Positions 7,615-16,249 of a stretch of DNA of 36,602 nt are shown here, one piece after another. The stretch lies in NCBI GenBank assembly GCA_002722215.1, contig PBKX01000003.1, forward strand, positions 1 through 36,602, in the 5' to 3' direction. Source of the DNA: Flavobacteriales bacterium. Its GTDB lineage: Bacteria; Bacteroidota; Bacteroidia; Flavobacteriales; TMED113. Each line of letters starts with the position of its first letter. Position 1 is the stretch's first letter. The position numbers and the translations under genes were made by a program. A model generated the notes under the pieces. It saw nothing but the letters and a program-made list of their open reading frames with translations. It did no database searches and had not been told where the DNA came from.

Positions 7615-8796
7615 CTATCGAATCAACCTTAATCCTTTTGTCCCTGGCAAATCTTCATTTTTAAAAAACTCTAACATTGCTCCACCTCCAGTCGAAATGT
7701 AGCTAAATTGGTTTTTGAACCCAAACCTAGAAATATCTGAAATTGTGTCTCCGCCACCAATCACACTATATGCTCCTTTTTTTGTCTCTTTTATAATACT
7801 CTCCGATATTTTTTTTGATCCATTGGAAAAGTCTTTAATTTCTGATATTCCCATTGGGCCGTTCCATACGATTAGCTTTGAGCCTTTAATTCTTCTACAA
7901 AAGAACTGAACTGTCTTCGGGCCAATATCAACTCCGAAATAACCTTCTGGAATGAGCCTGATATCTACAGCTCTTTGGTTTGTTTTTTGTGTTATGTCGT
8001 CTGTAACAATACAATCTATTGGTAAAATTATTTTTGTATTACTTTTATTTGCTTGTTTTAAAAAACTTTCAACAACACTTAGTTCGCTTTCACTACAAAT
8101 TGATCTGCCAATTTGACCTCCATTATATTTAATAAATGGAAAGGCCATACCCCCCCCTATTAATATATTGTCTGCAATATTTAAAAAATTTTTAAGTATG
8201 TGTATTTTTGAACCTATTTTAGATCCACCAACAACAATCGTATAAGGGTGTCTAGGTGCTTCCTTTAAGTTTTTTAGCGTTTTTATCTCTGATTCTAACA
8301 AAAATCCTTTATATTTTTTGTTTTTGAAAAATTTGGTTATTGATGATACCGAAGCGTGATTCCTATGAGAGACCCCAAAGGCATCATTAACATATATATG
8401 CCCTAAGCTTGACAATATTTTGCTAAACTTTAAGTCGTTTGTTTTTTCTTCTATATAAAATCTTAAGTTCTCTAAAAGAATTACCCTGTGAGTACTCGAA
8501 TCAATAAGAGAGTTTGTTTTATTTGTGATTTCTGGGACAAAGAACACATCTAAACCTAACAGGCTCTCAATTATAGGAACTAATTTTTTCAAAGAAAATT
8601 GTTTTTGAATTCCATTTGGCCTTCCTAAATGAGACATTAAAATAATTTTAGTCTCTTGTTTTAAAAAATAATTTATTGTGGGGATTGATGCTTTAATTCT
8701 TGTTAAATCTAAAATTTGATCATTTTGTATGGGTACGTTATAGTCTACCCTGATTAAAACTTTCTTGATAGTTGAGGAATTAATTGTCATGCCCAA
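7615..8796 (-). CDS. pgk: Phosphoglycerate kinase
   Basis: This glycolytic enzyme converts 1,3-bisphosphoglycerate + ADP to 3-phosphoglycerate + ATP. The 393-aa length is normal. Visible motifs are LIRVDYNVPI (signature, with Tyr where Phe is common), MSHLGRPNG, LENLRFYIEEK, DAFGVSHRNHAS, VVGGSKIGSKI, VWNGPMG and the C-terminal nucleotide loops IGGGDTISD and STGGGAMLEFF. It leads a two-gene minus-strand unit with the 120-aa hypothetical gene and runs divergently from holB across a 79-bp gap. Confidence 0.96.
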   Translation of the reverse strand: MGMTINSSTIKKVLIRVDYNVPIQNDQILDLTRIKASIPTINYFLKQETKIILMSHLGRPNGIQKQFSLKKLVPIIESLLGLDVFFVPEITNKTNSLIDSSTHRVILLENLRFYIEEKTNDLKFSKILSSLGHIYVNDAFGVSHRNHASVSSITKFFKNKKYKGFLLESEIKTLKNLKEAPRHPYTIVVGGSKIGSKIHILKNFLNIADNILIGGGMAFPFIKYNGGQIGRSICSESELSVVESFLKQANKSNTKIILPIDCIVTDDITQKTNQRAVDIRLIPEGYFGVDIGPKTVQFFCRRIKGSKLIVWNGPMGISEIKDFSNGSKKISESIIKETKKGAYSVIGGGDTISDISRFGFKNQFSYISTGGGAMLEFFKNEDLPGTKGLRLIR

Positions 8797-8846
8797 AATT
8801 AATTTTTAAATTAATGTAAGTCAAGAATAAATATATCTAGTTTTAA

Positions 8847-8854
8847 CAAATCTA
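8847..8854 (-). promoter_or_regulatory. -7 box for pgk
   Basis: The minus strand reads TAGATTTG, an exact TAnnTTTG match about 50 nt upstream of the pgk ATG. I find no TTG at the right distance upstream, so support is partial. Confidence 0.3.
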
Positions 8855-8875
8855 TTTTGTAAATTTATTTTAAGA

Positions 8876-10045
8876 ATGTATTTTAAAAATGTTTTAGCAA
8901 ATAATAGTGTCAAAAACTCCTTGATTAAAGAGTGTTCTGCTAATCGGATCCCTCATGCACAGCTCTTTTTTGGCGGGGATCAAAGTCAACATCTCCCCTT
9001 AGCGCTAGCTTTTTCCACTTATTTGTTTTGTGAAAAAAAAACTACTGACTCGTGTGGCAAGTGTGTTAATTGTAGAAAAATGTTTAAATTGACACATCCT
9101 GACTTGCATTTCTTTTATCCAACAATTCGTGTTCAACAGCCAAAAGAAAAAATAGCTGAAAGCAAAAAGTGTTTTCCAAACTTTCAAAAAACAATACTTG
9201 AAGATCCATATTTAAGTCTACAAAACTGGGAAACAAAATTAAAGTCATCAAAAACAGCAAATATTAGATCAGCTGATTTAATTGAGATTTGTAAAATATC
9301 AAATCTTAAGTCTTATCAGGGGGGGTACAAAGTGTTTATTATTTGGGGGGCTGAAAAAATAATCACAAAATCAAGTGCCATCCTATTAAAAACTATTGAA
9401 GAGCCGCCCCCAAAAACAGTATTTATCCTAATTTCCAATGATCCAAACAAACTATTATCCACAATTAAATCCCGTCTTCAAGAAAAAAAAATGACAACTA
9501 TTGATTCGTGTGTTTTATTAGACCATTTTAAAAAAAAATGCCCTGAATTAAATGAGGCCATGATTAAAGATTTTGTCCGAAAAGGAGAATCTAATTATCA
9601 TAAAACTTTTGAGCTTTTAATTAATCCTGTTGAGGACGGGGAAATTTTTAATAATTTTGTTGAGTGGATTCGCTTGTGTTTTTTGTCAACAAACAAGAAG
9701 TCTAAATATGAAGGAGACTTTGCTATAATAAAATTAATCGACCATTGTGCTATGATGGCTAGCTTAGAGAGGGCTGCTCAATTAAGTTTTATTAAGTCAA
9801 CAGCACAAGTGTTTCGAAGAGCTTTTTTGTTAAATTACGAGCCCTCATTGGTTGTAGAGCCCTCCATTAAACATCCTAATTTTAGTCTTGACTCTTTTTC
9901 TAAATATGTTAACAATTATAATGTGCTTGAAATATTTGCCCTATTAAGCAATACTCACTATTATTTACATCGCTATAGTAATTCAAAAATATTATTTTTA
10001 GATTTATCTTTTCGTTTAGGAAAATTACTTCATAAAAAACCGTAA
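8876..10045 (+). CDS. holB: DNA polymerase III clamp-loader subunit delta'
   Basis: This is the stator subunit of the clamp loader that opens the beta sliding clamp. The 389 residues begin with the delta'/gamma-type N-terminus (ANRIPHAQLFFGG), a degenerate Walker A region, then a zinc module CGKCVNCRKM near residue 62 with an upstream Cys. GYKVFIIWGAEKI and LLKTIEEPPPKTVFILIS follow the order of the AAA+ core, and SRLQ corresponds to the sensor region (SRC/SRxQ). It is the first gene of a six-gene operon, with gldH starting 1 nt after its stop. Confidence 0.9.
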   Translation: MYFKNVLANNSVKNSLIKECSANRIPHAQLFFGGDQSQHLPLALAFSTYLFCEKKTTDSCGKCVNCRKMFKLTHPDLHFFYPTIRVQQPKEKIAESKKCFPNFQKTILEDPYLSLQNWETKLKSSKTANIRSADLIEICKISNLKSYQGGYKVFIIWGAEKIITKSSAILLKTIEEPPPKTVFILISNDPNKLLSTIKSRLQEKKMTTIDSCVLLDHFKKKCPELNEAMIKDFVRKGESNYHKTFELLINPVEDGEIFNNFVEWIRLCFLSTNKKSKYEGDFAIIKLIDHCAMMASLERAAQLSFIKSTAQVFRRAFLLNYEPSLVVEPSIKHPNFSLDSFSKYVNNYNVLEIFALLSNTHYYLHRYSNSKILFLDLSFRLGKLLHKKP

Positions 10046-10046
10046 A

Positions 10047-10499
10047 ATGGGGTGTTCTATTAAATTATTTATTTTTTCGGTGTTATTGCTTTGTGTCTCT
10101 TGTGATCGGCCTATATTAGATATACATTCTTTTCAAGATAATGAATGGGGTATCGAAGATGCTATAACATTTGATATTAAGGTCAAGGATGCCACACTTA
10201 AAAAAGAGTTGTCCCTGTTTTTTAGAAACACCCTGAATTATGAGTTTCGAAATTTATTCTTACTTGTTGAAATTTATACGGAAAGTCATATGCTAGAAAC
10301 AGATACCCTAGAATATGCAATCGCTGATAAGTATGGACGATGGCTAGGCTCGGGATTAGGAGAAACAAGAGACAATTACTTGCTTTTGAATCAAAATTAT
10401 AGTTTTCCAAAAACCGGAAACTATAGAATCGTTATTAAGCACGGGATGAGAAGTGATCCTTTAGTCGGGGTTTCTAAGTTGGGTTTTAAATTTAAATAA
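10047..10499 (+). CDS. gldH: Gliding-motility lipoprotein GldH
   Basis: GldH is a lipoprotein required for gliding in Flavobacterium johnsoniae and associated with the T9SS/gliding apparatus in Bacteroidota. The 150-aa length, N-terminal signal with a terminal LLCVSC lipobox-like Cys (residue 19 region), and blocks such as FQDNEWGIEDAITF, LNYEFRNLFLLVEI and DTLEYAIADKYGRWLGSGLG match the family as I know it. The residue at -3 is Cys rather than Leu. It lies between holB and the PBP1A gene, a common neighbourhood in Flavobacteria. Presence does not prove gliding; many T9SS-bearing non-gliders keep it. Confidence 0.85.
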   Translation: MGCSIKLFIFSVLLLCVSCDRPILDIHSFQDNEWGIEDAITFDIKVKDATLKKELSLFFRNTLNYEFRNLFLLVEIYTESHMLETDTLEYAIADKYGRWLGSGLGETRDNYLLLNQNYSFPKTGNYRIVIKHGMRSDPLVGVSKLGFKFK

Positions 10500-10506
10500 T
10501 CAAAAA

Positions 10507-12738
10507 ATGAAGCTTAACTTTTTTTATTTATTTTTTCGGTATCTTCTTCCTCTTTGTGTTGCTGTTCCATTTTTAGTATTAGGGTTTTGTCTTTTTTTAG
10601 CATCTTCTGGGGCCTGGGGAGACCTTCCTGATTTTCATGAGCTTGAAAATCCGGAAACTAACTTGGCGACAGAAATTATGTCGGCTGACAACAAAATTCT
10701 AGGCAAATATTTTTATGAAAATCGAACCCATGTAGAATATTCTGATTTATCCCCTGATTTAATTAATGCTTTAATTGCTACAGAAGACGAGCGTTTTTTT
10801 AATCACTCTGGCATTGATTTTATTGCATTAATCAGGGTTGTAAAAGGAATTATAACTAATAATACTAGTTTGGGGGGGGGCAGCACCATCACACAACAAT
10901 TGGCAAAAATGTTTTTTTCAAAAAAACCATCTTCTAGAATTGATAGAGTTAAACAAAAGTTCAAAGAATGGATTATTGCTGTTCGCATTGAAAGACAGTA
11001 TTCCAAAGAAGAGATTATTGCGATGTATTTAAATAGATTTGACTTTTTAAATTTAGCGGTCGGAATTAAGTCTGCCTCTAAAATTTATTTTAATAAATCT
11101 CCAATCGACCTTACTATTCAAGAATCCGCCACTTTAGTTGGGATGGCAAAAAATCCTTCTCTATATAATCCCCTTCGAAGATTAGAAAAAACAGAAAAAC
11201 GAAGAAATGTGGTTTTAAATCAAATGGTAAAAAACAACTACTTATCTAAAGATCTTAGGGATTCCTTAATTATGCTCCCTCTGGTTTTAAACTATAAAAA
11301 AGCGGATCATAATGAGGGACAAGCAACATATTTTAGGGAGCAACTTAGAGCGTTTATGACAGATTGGTCAAAAAAAAGGGAGGCTAAAACTGGAGAAAAA
11401 TATAACATCTATAAAGATGGGTTAAAAATATATACCACTATTGATTCTAAAATGCAAAAGTATGCGGAAATTTCAGTTGAAGAACATCTCAAAAAATTAC
11501 AAAATGAATTCTATTTACACTGGGATGGGTTTGAAAATGCTCCTTATGATACAAGCTGGAGAGCTGGTCAAATTGATACATTAATATTATTCCCTGCAAT
11601 AAAAAGGTCCGAAAGATATAGAAAACTTAAATTGTCTTGGTTTGATGAAGATAAGGTGTTAGAAATTTTCAACACTCCTGTTCCCATGTCTATTTTTTCT
11701 TGGAGCGGAAGAGTTGATACTGTGCTTAGTCCTCTCGACTCGATAAAATATTATAATTATTTTTTACATTCTGGATTAATTTCAATAGAGCCGGCTACTG
11801 GAGCAATCAAGGCTTGGGTTGGTGGAATTAATCATGAGCAATTTAAATATGATCATGTAAAAGAAGGAAAGCGACAGGTTGGTTCTACTTTTAAGCCATT
11901 TATTTACGCAACTGCGATCGATCAATTTAAGTATTCTCCCTGTTTTACTGTTCCTAATGTACAGGTGATCTTTGAAAAAGAAGAATGGGGATTAGATGAA
12001 GATTATATTCCTGAAAATGCCAATAAAAAATATGGCGGTGAGTTTACATTAACTGAGGGATTGGCAAAGTCTAAAAATACTGTTTCTGCATATTTAATGA
12101 AGCGAGTTAAGCCTAGAAAGGTTATTAATCTTGCGCGAAAGATGGGCATTGATAGTTATCTTCCAGCTGTTCCTTCATTATGTCTCGGCACAGCGGAAAT
12201 TTCATTGTTTGAAATGACTGGAGCATATAGTACTTTTGCTAATGAGGGGATGTATGTCGCTCCTCATTTTATTTCAAGAATTGAGGATAAAAATGGAATT
12301 GTTTTGGATCGGTTTGCTAGCTCACCTATTGAAATTTTAAGTAAGGAAAAAAATTATATTATGGTAAAGCTTCTAGAGGGTGTGGTTAATCAAGGTTCTG
12401 GTGGTAGGTTGCGGTGGAAATATGGACTTACTAATCAAATTGGAGCTAAAACAGGAACTACACAAAACCATTCCGATGGTTGGTTTATTGGTTTTGTTCC
12501 AAACTTGGTGACTGGGGTTTGGACTGGGGCAGATAATCGATCTGTTCGCTTTAGAGATCTTCACTTGGGTCAAGGGGCAGAAATGGCTTTGCCTATTTGG
12601 GCTAATTATATGAAAAATTTATATAGGGATAATTCTCTTGGGGTTTCGGCTAAAAACTTTCCGTTTCCTGAAAATGGTGTTTCTGTTATATTAGACTGTA
12701 ATCAAAAGGATAAAATTAATAATGATGAAGAATTTTAA
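10507..12738 (+). CDS. Class A penicillin-binding protein (PBP1A-like)
   Basis: A bifunctional peptidoglycan synthase, anchored in the inner membrane by one N-terminal helix (about residues 10-35). The glycosyltransferase domain (GT51) shows [14 protein letters not shown] and [14 protein letters not shown]. The transpeptidase domain has the SxxK motif in GSTFKPF (near residue 460), SxN in KSKNTVSAY (near 522) and KTGTT (near 648), so all penicillin-binding motifs are intact. The 743-aa length fits Bacteroidota PBP1A. The GGGS codons form a run of eight G's. It starts 7 bp after gldH and ends 2 bp before scoA. Confidence 0.95.
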   Translation: MKLNFFYLFFRYLLPLCVAVPFLVLGFCLFLASSGAWGDLPDFHELENPETNLATEIMSADNKILGKYFYENRTHVEYSDLSPDLINALIATEDERFFNHSGIDFIALIRVVKGIITNNTSLGGGSTITQQLAKMFFSKKPSSRIDRVKQKFKEWIIAVRIERQYSKEEIIAMYLNRFDFLNLAVGIKSASKIYFNKSPIDLTIQESATLVGMAKNPSLYNPLRRLEKTEKRRNVVLNQMVKNNYLSKDLRDSLIMLPLVLNYKKADHNEGQATYFREQLRAFMTDWSKKREAKTGEKYNIYKDGLKIYTTIDSKMQKYAEISVEEHLKKLQNEFYLHWDGFENAPYDTSWRAGQIDTLILFPAIKRSERYRKLKLSWFDEDKVLEIFNTPVPMSIFSWSGRVDTVLSPLDSIKYYNYFLHSGLISIEPATGAIKAWVGGINHEQFKYDHVKEGKRQVGSTFKPFIYATAIDQFKYSPCFTVPNVQVIFEKEEWGLDEDYIPENANKKYGGEFTLTEGLAKSKNTVSAYLMKRVKPRKVINLARKMGIDSYLPAVPSLCLGTAEISLFEMTGAYSTFANEGMYVAPHFISRIEDKNGIVLDRFASSPIEILSKEKNYIMVKLLEGVVNQGSGGRLRWKYGLTNQIGAKTGTTQNHSDGWFIGFVPNLVTGVWTGADNRSVRFRDLHLGQGAEMALPIWANYMKNLYRDNSLGVSAKNFPFPENGVSVILDCNQKDKINNDEEF

Positions 12739-12740
12739 TT

Positions 12741-13430
12741 ATGAATAAGTTATATAAAAATGGTTTGGATGCTATATTTGATATAAAAGACCACTCAACA
12801 ATTATGCTTGGTGGTTTTGGTCTTTGCGGGATCCCTGAAAATCTTATTTCCGCATTAGTGACCAAGAAAACAAAAGGCCTAACATGTATATCAAACAATG
12901 CTGGTGTCGACGATTTTGGTATCGGGCTGTTATTAAAAACGCGACAAGTAAAGAAAATGATTTCTTCATATGTTGGGGAAAATGCTGAATTTGAAAAACA
13001 ACTTCTAAGTGGAGAATTAGAGGTAGAGTTAATTCCACAGGGCACGTTAGCAGAAAGGTGCCGTGCTGCAGGCGCAGGAATTCCTGGTTTTTATACCCCT
13101 GCTGGTGTTGGAACTGAGGTTGCAGAGGGAAAAGAGGTGAAGGTTTTTAATGGCAAAAAACACCTATTAGAGCTTGCTTTTGAGTCGGATTTTGCCTTCG
13201 TAAAAGCATGGAAGGGAGATGCTCTTGGTAATTTAATTTATAGAGGAACTGCTAGAAATTTTAACCCCATGATGGCCGCGGCAGGTAAAATAACTATTGT
13301 AGAAGTTGAAGAGCTAGTCCCAGTTGGAGAGCTAGATCCAAATATAATCCATACACCAAGCATTTATGTCGATAGAATTTTCAAAGGAGAGAATTATGAG
13401 AAAAGAATAGAAAAAATAACTACACAGTAA
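12741..13430 (+). CDS. scoA: 3-oxoacid CoA-transferase subunit A
   Basis: Alpha chain of the heterodimeric succinyl-CoA:3-ketoacid (acetoacetate) CoA-transferase, used in ketone-body and butyrate-type metabolism. The 229 residues include [15 protein letters not shown] (CoA-binding glycine motif near residue 18), [16 protein letters not shown] and the family signature region [26 protein letters not shown] related specificity, such as another 3-oxoacid, cannot be excluded. scoB follows after 10 bp. Confidence 0.92.
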   Translation: MNKLYKNGLDAIFDIKDHSTIMLGGFGLCGIPENLISALVTKKTKGLTCISNNAGVDDFGIGLLLKTRQVKKMISSYVGENAEFEKQLLSGELEVELIPQGTLAERCRAAGAGIPGFYTPAGVGTEVAEGKEVKVFNGKKHLLELAFESDFAFVKAWKGDALGNLIYRGTARNFNPMMAAAGKITIVEVEELVPVGELDPNIIHTPSIYVDRIFKGENYEKRIEKITTQ

Positions 13431-13440
13431 AATATATAAT

Positions 13441-14100
13441 ATGGGATTAAATAAATTTCAAATTGCTAAACGAATTTCAAAAGAGTTAAAAGATGGGGAT
13501 TATGTAAATTTAGGCATCGGTATACCCACATTAATAGCTAATTATATTCGAAAAGATATTTCTGTAATTCTACAATCTGAAAATGGCCTTTTGGGTATGG
13601 GACCTTTTCCAAATAAAAATAAAATTGATCCAGACATGATTAATGCTGGGAAAGAAACAATTACTACTCTAAGTGGGTCTGCCCTGTTTAGTTCAGCAGA
13701 AAGTTTTGGCATGATTAGGAGAGGGCGGGTGAATTTAACTGTTTTGGGGGCCATGGAGGTCTCTCAGGCTGGGGATATTGCAAATTGGAAAATTCCTGGG
13801 AAAATGGTAAAGGGAATGGGGGGAGCAATGGATCTTGTTGCATCTGCAAAAAATATAATTGTAGCAATGATGCACACTAATAAAAAAGGGCATTCTAAAT
13901 TGTTGAAAAAGTGTACACTTCCGATTACAGGATTAAATTGTATTAAAAAAGTGGTTACCAATTTAGCTGTTATTGATATTGAGAATAATATGTTTGTTTT
14001 AAAAGAACATGCTCCTGGCGTCTCTATAGAAGAAATTGTGGAAGCAACAGAGGGAGAATTGAAAATATCTGAGTCAGTGTGTGAAATGGATTTATCTTAA
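13441..14100 (+). CDS. scoB: 3-oxoacid CoA-transferase subunit B
   Basis: Beta chain of the same CoA-transferase. It carries the catalytic glutamate in the signature SENGLLGMGP (near residue 47), which forms a glutamyl-CoA thioester during the ping-pong reaction. Other conserved pieces are GDYVNLGIGIPTL, GGAMDLVASAKNIIVAM and a C-terminal EHAPGVSIEEIVEATEG. The 219-aa length is normal. The stop codon shares one base with the ATG of xth, so translation is probably coupled. Confidence 0.93.
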   Translation: MGLNKFQIAKRISKELKDGDYVNLGIGIPTLIANYIRKDISVILQSENGLLGMGPFPNKNKIDPDMINAGKETITTLSGSALFSSAESFGMIRRGRVNLTVLGAMEVSQAGDIANWKIPGKMVKGMGGAMDLVASAKNIIVAMMHTNKKGHSKLLKKCTLPITGLNCIKKVVTNLAVIDIENNMFVLKEHAPGVSIEEIVEATEGELKISESVCEMDLS

Positions 14101-14858
14101 TGAAGATTATCTCTTATAACATAAATGGAATTCGTGCTGCGATAAAAAAGGGACTAGTAAATTGGCTACAATCTTATTCGCCAGATATTGTTTGTTTACA
14201 AGAATTAAAAGCTAATGTAGATCAATTTGATGTTTCTGTTTTTGAAAAATTGGGTTATTCTTGTTTTTGGTATTCTGCTAAGAAAAAGGGGTATAGTGGT
14301 GTTGCAGTATTATCAAAAATAAAACCTAAAAATGTTGTATTTGGTTGTGGGGTTAATGCGTTTGATGATGAGGGCCGTATTATTAGGGCTGACTTTAATA
14401 ATCTGAGTGTTTTTTCATGTTACTTTCCCTCTGGTAGTAGTGGTGAAATTAGGCAGGCTTTTAAAATGGATTTTTTAGAGTTTTTTTACACTTTTATAAA
14501 AAAGTATCACCTTCAAAAAAATATTTTGGTTTGTGGTGATTATAATATCTGTCATAAACCTATTGATATTCATGACCCAATTAGAAACAAATACTCTTCT
14601 GGATTTCTAATCGAAGAAAGAGAATGGATGTCTGCGTTTTTAAAATTAGGTTTTGTAGATACTTTTCGGGAAAAAAATAGTTCCCCAAACAAATACTCTT
14701 GGTGGAGCTACCGGGCAAATGCCCGGCTTAATAATAAAGGTTGGCGAATCGACTACCATATATTAAGCGATAATCTGAAACAAAAGATTAAAAATGTAGA
14801 TATATTAAGTGACGTACATCACTCTGATCATTGTCCTGTTTTTCTAGAATTAAATTAA
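14100..14858 (+). CDS. xth: Exodeoxyribonuclease III (AP endonuclease family)
   Basis: A Mg-dependent repair nuclease that cleaves at abasic sites and trims 3' ends. The 252 residues carry the full EEP-fold set: YNINGIRAAIKKG, CLQELKA (metal-binding Glu near residue 34), GDYNICHKPIDIHDP (Asp/Asn active site near 150), WWSYR, RIDYHILSD and the terminal HHSDHCPVFLEL (catalytic Asp-His). It ends the holB operon and overlaps the convergent collagen-like gene by 4 bp. Confidence 0.95.
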   Translation: MKIISYNINGIRAAIKKGLVNWLQSYSPDIVCLQELKANVDQFDVSVFEKLGYSCFWYSAKKKGYSGVAVLSKIKPKNVVFGCGVNAFDDEGRIIRADFNNLSVFSCYFPSGSSGEIRQAFKMDFLEFFYTFIKKYHLQKNILVCGDYNICHKPIDIHDPIRNKYSSGFLIEEREWMSAFLKLGFVDTFREKNSSPNKYSWWSYRANARLNNKGWRIDYHILSDNLKQKIKNVDILSDVHHSDHCPVFLELN

Positions 14859-15754
14859 GGGCAATCCACTTCCTCGCCTAAAGTTAAGACCATTGATAGT
14901 CCAAATTCTATTGTTACAGAATAACATGTTCCATTTCCATCATTTATAGTAAGATTACTTAGGTCTAAGTATGTTGCTGGGGGGCCTGGTGGGCCCTGTT
15001 CGCCCTGTTCGCCCTGTTCGCCCTGTTCGCCTTGGGGGCCCTGGCTTAAAGCTTCTAAAAAATCTTGTACTGTTCCTGTATTACCCTCTTGTATCCAAAG
15101 CTGATATGTGTCCAGGCCAAGAATAAACTCCTCTATTGTCCCATCTCCCCCATTTTCAATCCAAGAGTCATAAATGCTCGGACCCTGTTCACCTTGTGGC
15201 CCAGGGTTGCCAACTAATCCTTGTTCCCCCGGAATTCCCTGTGGCCCGGGGGGGCCCTGTGGCCCAGTATTTCCTTGTGGTCCTACTGGTCCTGTTGTTC
15301 CAGCGGGTCCCTGTTCGCCCTGTTCACCTTGTGGCCCAGGGTTGCCCGGATTTGCACTTGTTTCAGAAAATAGTGCATATGGAACGCTTCTAAGCTGTGT
15401 GGAGCCCATGACCAAATAATCTTCTCCCATCTCTGCAATTCCTATTGTTAAAAAATGTGTGGAATTTCCCCAATCTATATTCTCAAAATTATCTCCCGGC
15501 ATTGGATCTCCGGCCCCAATTGCTAAGCTTACTAAGCCAATATTGTTTGTGGTGACAGAATAGTGTTGTTCTCTATATACTGGAAAATTGTCTGGGCTAT
15601 CTTCTGAAATACTAACCGAAATGTTAATCGTTTCATTAGCTCTGGGTTGCCAATTCATGTCACGAACAACCGTTTGATATGAAAAGGTTTGCGGTACTTG
15701 TCCCTGACAAATTGTAACTAACAACAATAAAAAAATAATATATCTATACTTCAT
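14855..15754 (-). CDS. Secreted collagen-like Gly-X-Y repeat protein
   Basis: A 299-aa exported protein with signal peptide [19 protein letters not shown]. Residues about 20-130 match a domain often seen at the N-terminus of Bacteroidota surface proteins ([20 protein letters not shown], ending [11 protein letters not shown]). A Gly-X-Y block rich in GPQ/GEQ follows (about 137-192), then two linker units with the [18 protein letters not shown] and [18 protein letters not shown] pattern, then a second GEQ block and a short C-terminal beta region with two cysteines. The GEQ block is encoded by exact 9-bp repeats. It has no T9SS tail. Last gene of the minus-strand secretion operon; surface role inferred, function unknown. 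Confidence 0.8.
   Translation of the reverse strand: MKYRYIIFLLLLVTICQGQVPQTFSYQTVVRDMNWQPRANETINISVSISEDSPDNFPVYREQHYSVTTNNIGLVSLAIGAGDPMPGDNFENIDWGNSTHFLTIGIAEMGEDYLVMGSTQLRSVPYALFSETSANPGNPGPQGEQGEQGPAGTTGPVGPQGNTGPQGPPGPQGIPGEQGLVGNPGPQGEQGPSIYDSWIENGGDGTIEEFILGLDTYQLWIQEGNTGTVQDFLEALSQGPQGEQGEQGEQGEQGPPGPPATYLDLSNLTINDGNGTCYSVTIEFGLSMVLTLGEEVDCP
14994..15029. repeat. Four perfect 9-bp tandem repeats in the collagen-like gene
   Basis: The plus strand shows CCCTGTTCG four times in a row. On the coding strand it reads as in-frame GEQ triplets. Because the unit is 9 bp, gain or loss of copies would change collagen length without a frameshift. Confidence 0.9.
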
Positions 15755-15755
15755 A

Positions 15756-16241
15756 TTAATTAAACTTTTGAATTTTATAAACTTGCTTGTTATTGGTTTT
15801 GAAATATATTTCTAAAAAATAAATTCCACTAGAAAAGTGGGATAAATCTATAGTTTGATTTTCTAGTCCAATAGTCTCTAGTGACGAAAACAGTTCTCTG
15901 CCGTTCATGTCTTTTATCTTTAGGCCTAGTGTCTTTTCTGTGTTACCATCAATATATATTATATCCTTTGCTGGGTTTGGATAAATATTAATGATCGCAT
16001 TTTCCGGCACTTCATTAATCATTGAAATTTGGTAATTTTCTTGATGAAATCCCTGTGTTAAAACACTTTCACCCTGCACAAAAGTTTCGATCGCTATCTC
16101 TCCCAAAGAGAAGCATAGGTTATAGTTATCCTGTGTAACGGTTCCTCCTGACGAAGAAATAAGTTGCGGAGTTATAATTGATGACTGCGCAAACAGAAAA
16201 CTAAAAGAAGACCAAAATAAAAATGTATATATTGTTCTCAT
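15756..16241 (-). CDS. Small secreted protein with T9SS type A sorting domain
   Basis: A 161-aa protein with a signal peptide (MRTIYTFLFWSSFSFLFAQ). The short mature segment (ISSSGGTVTQDNYNLCFSLGEIAIET then LTQGFHQENYQ) is a motif common at the front of T9SS proteins in Bacteroidota. A type A C-terminal sorting domain begins at INIYPNPAKDIIYI (near residue 85) and ends with FLEIYFKTNNKQVYKIQKF. Almost nothing lies between signal and sorting tail, so it is nearly a bare cargo tag. It starts 8 bp after the monooxygenase gene and ends 1 bp before the collagen-like gene. Function unknown. Confidence 0.8.
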   Translation of the reverse strand: MRTIYTFLFWSSFSFLFAQSSIITPQLISSSGGTVTQDNYNLCFSLGEIAIETFVQGESVLTQGFHQENYQISMINEVPENAIINIYPNPAKDIIYIDGNTEKTLGLKIKDMNGRELFSSLETIGLENQTIDLSHFSSGIYFLEIYFKTNNKQVYKIQKFN

Positions 16242-16249
16242 TAACTTAT

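Noticed and set aside
15136-15419. Plus-strand ORFs rich in GPCSPCGPG (85 and 81 aa)
   Set aside because: They are the antisense reading of the Gly-X-Y repeats; the minus-strand frame has a signal peptide, known domains and operon spacing.
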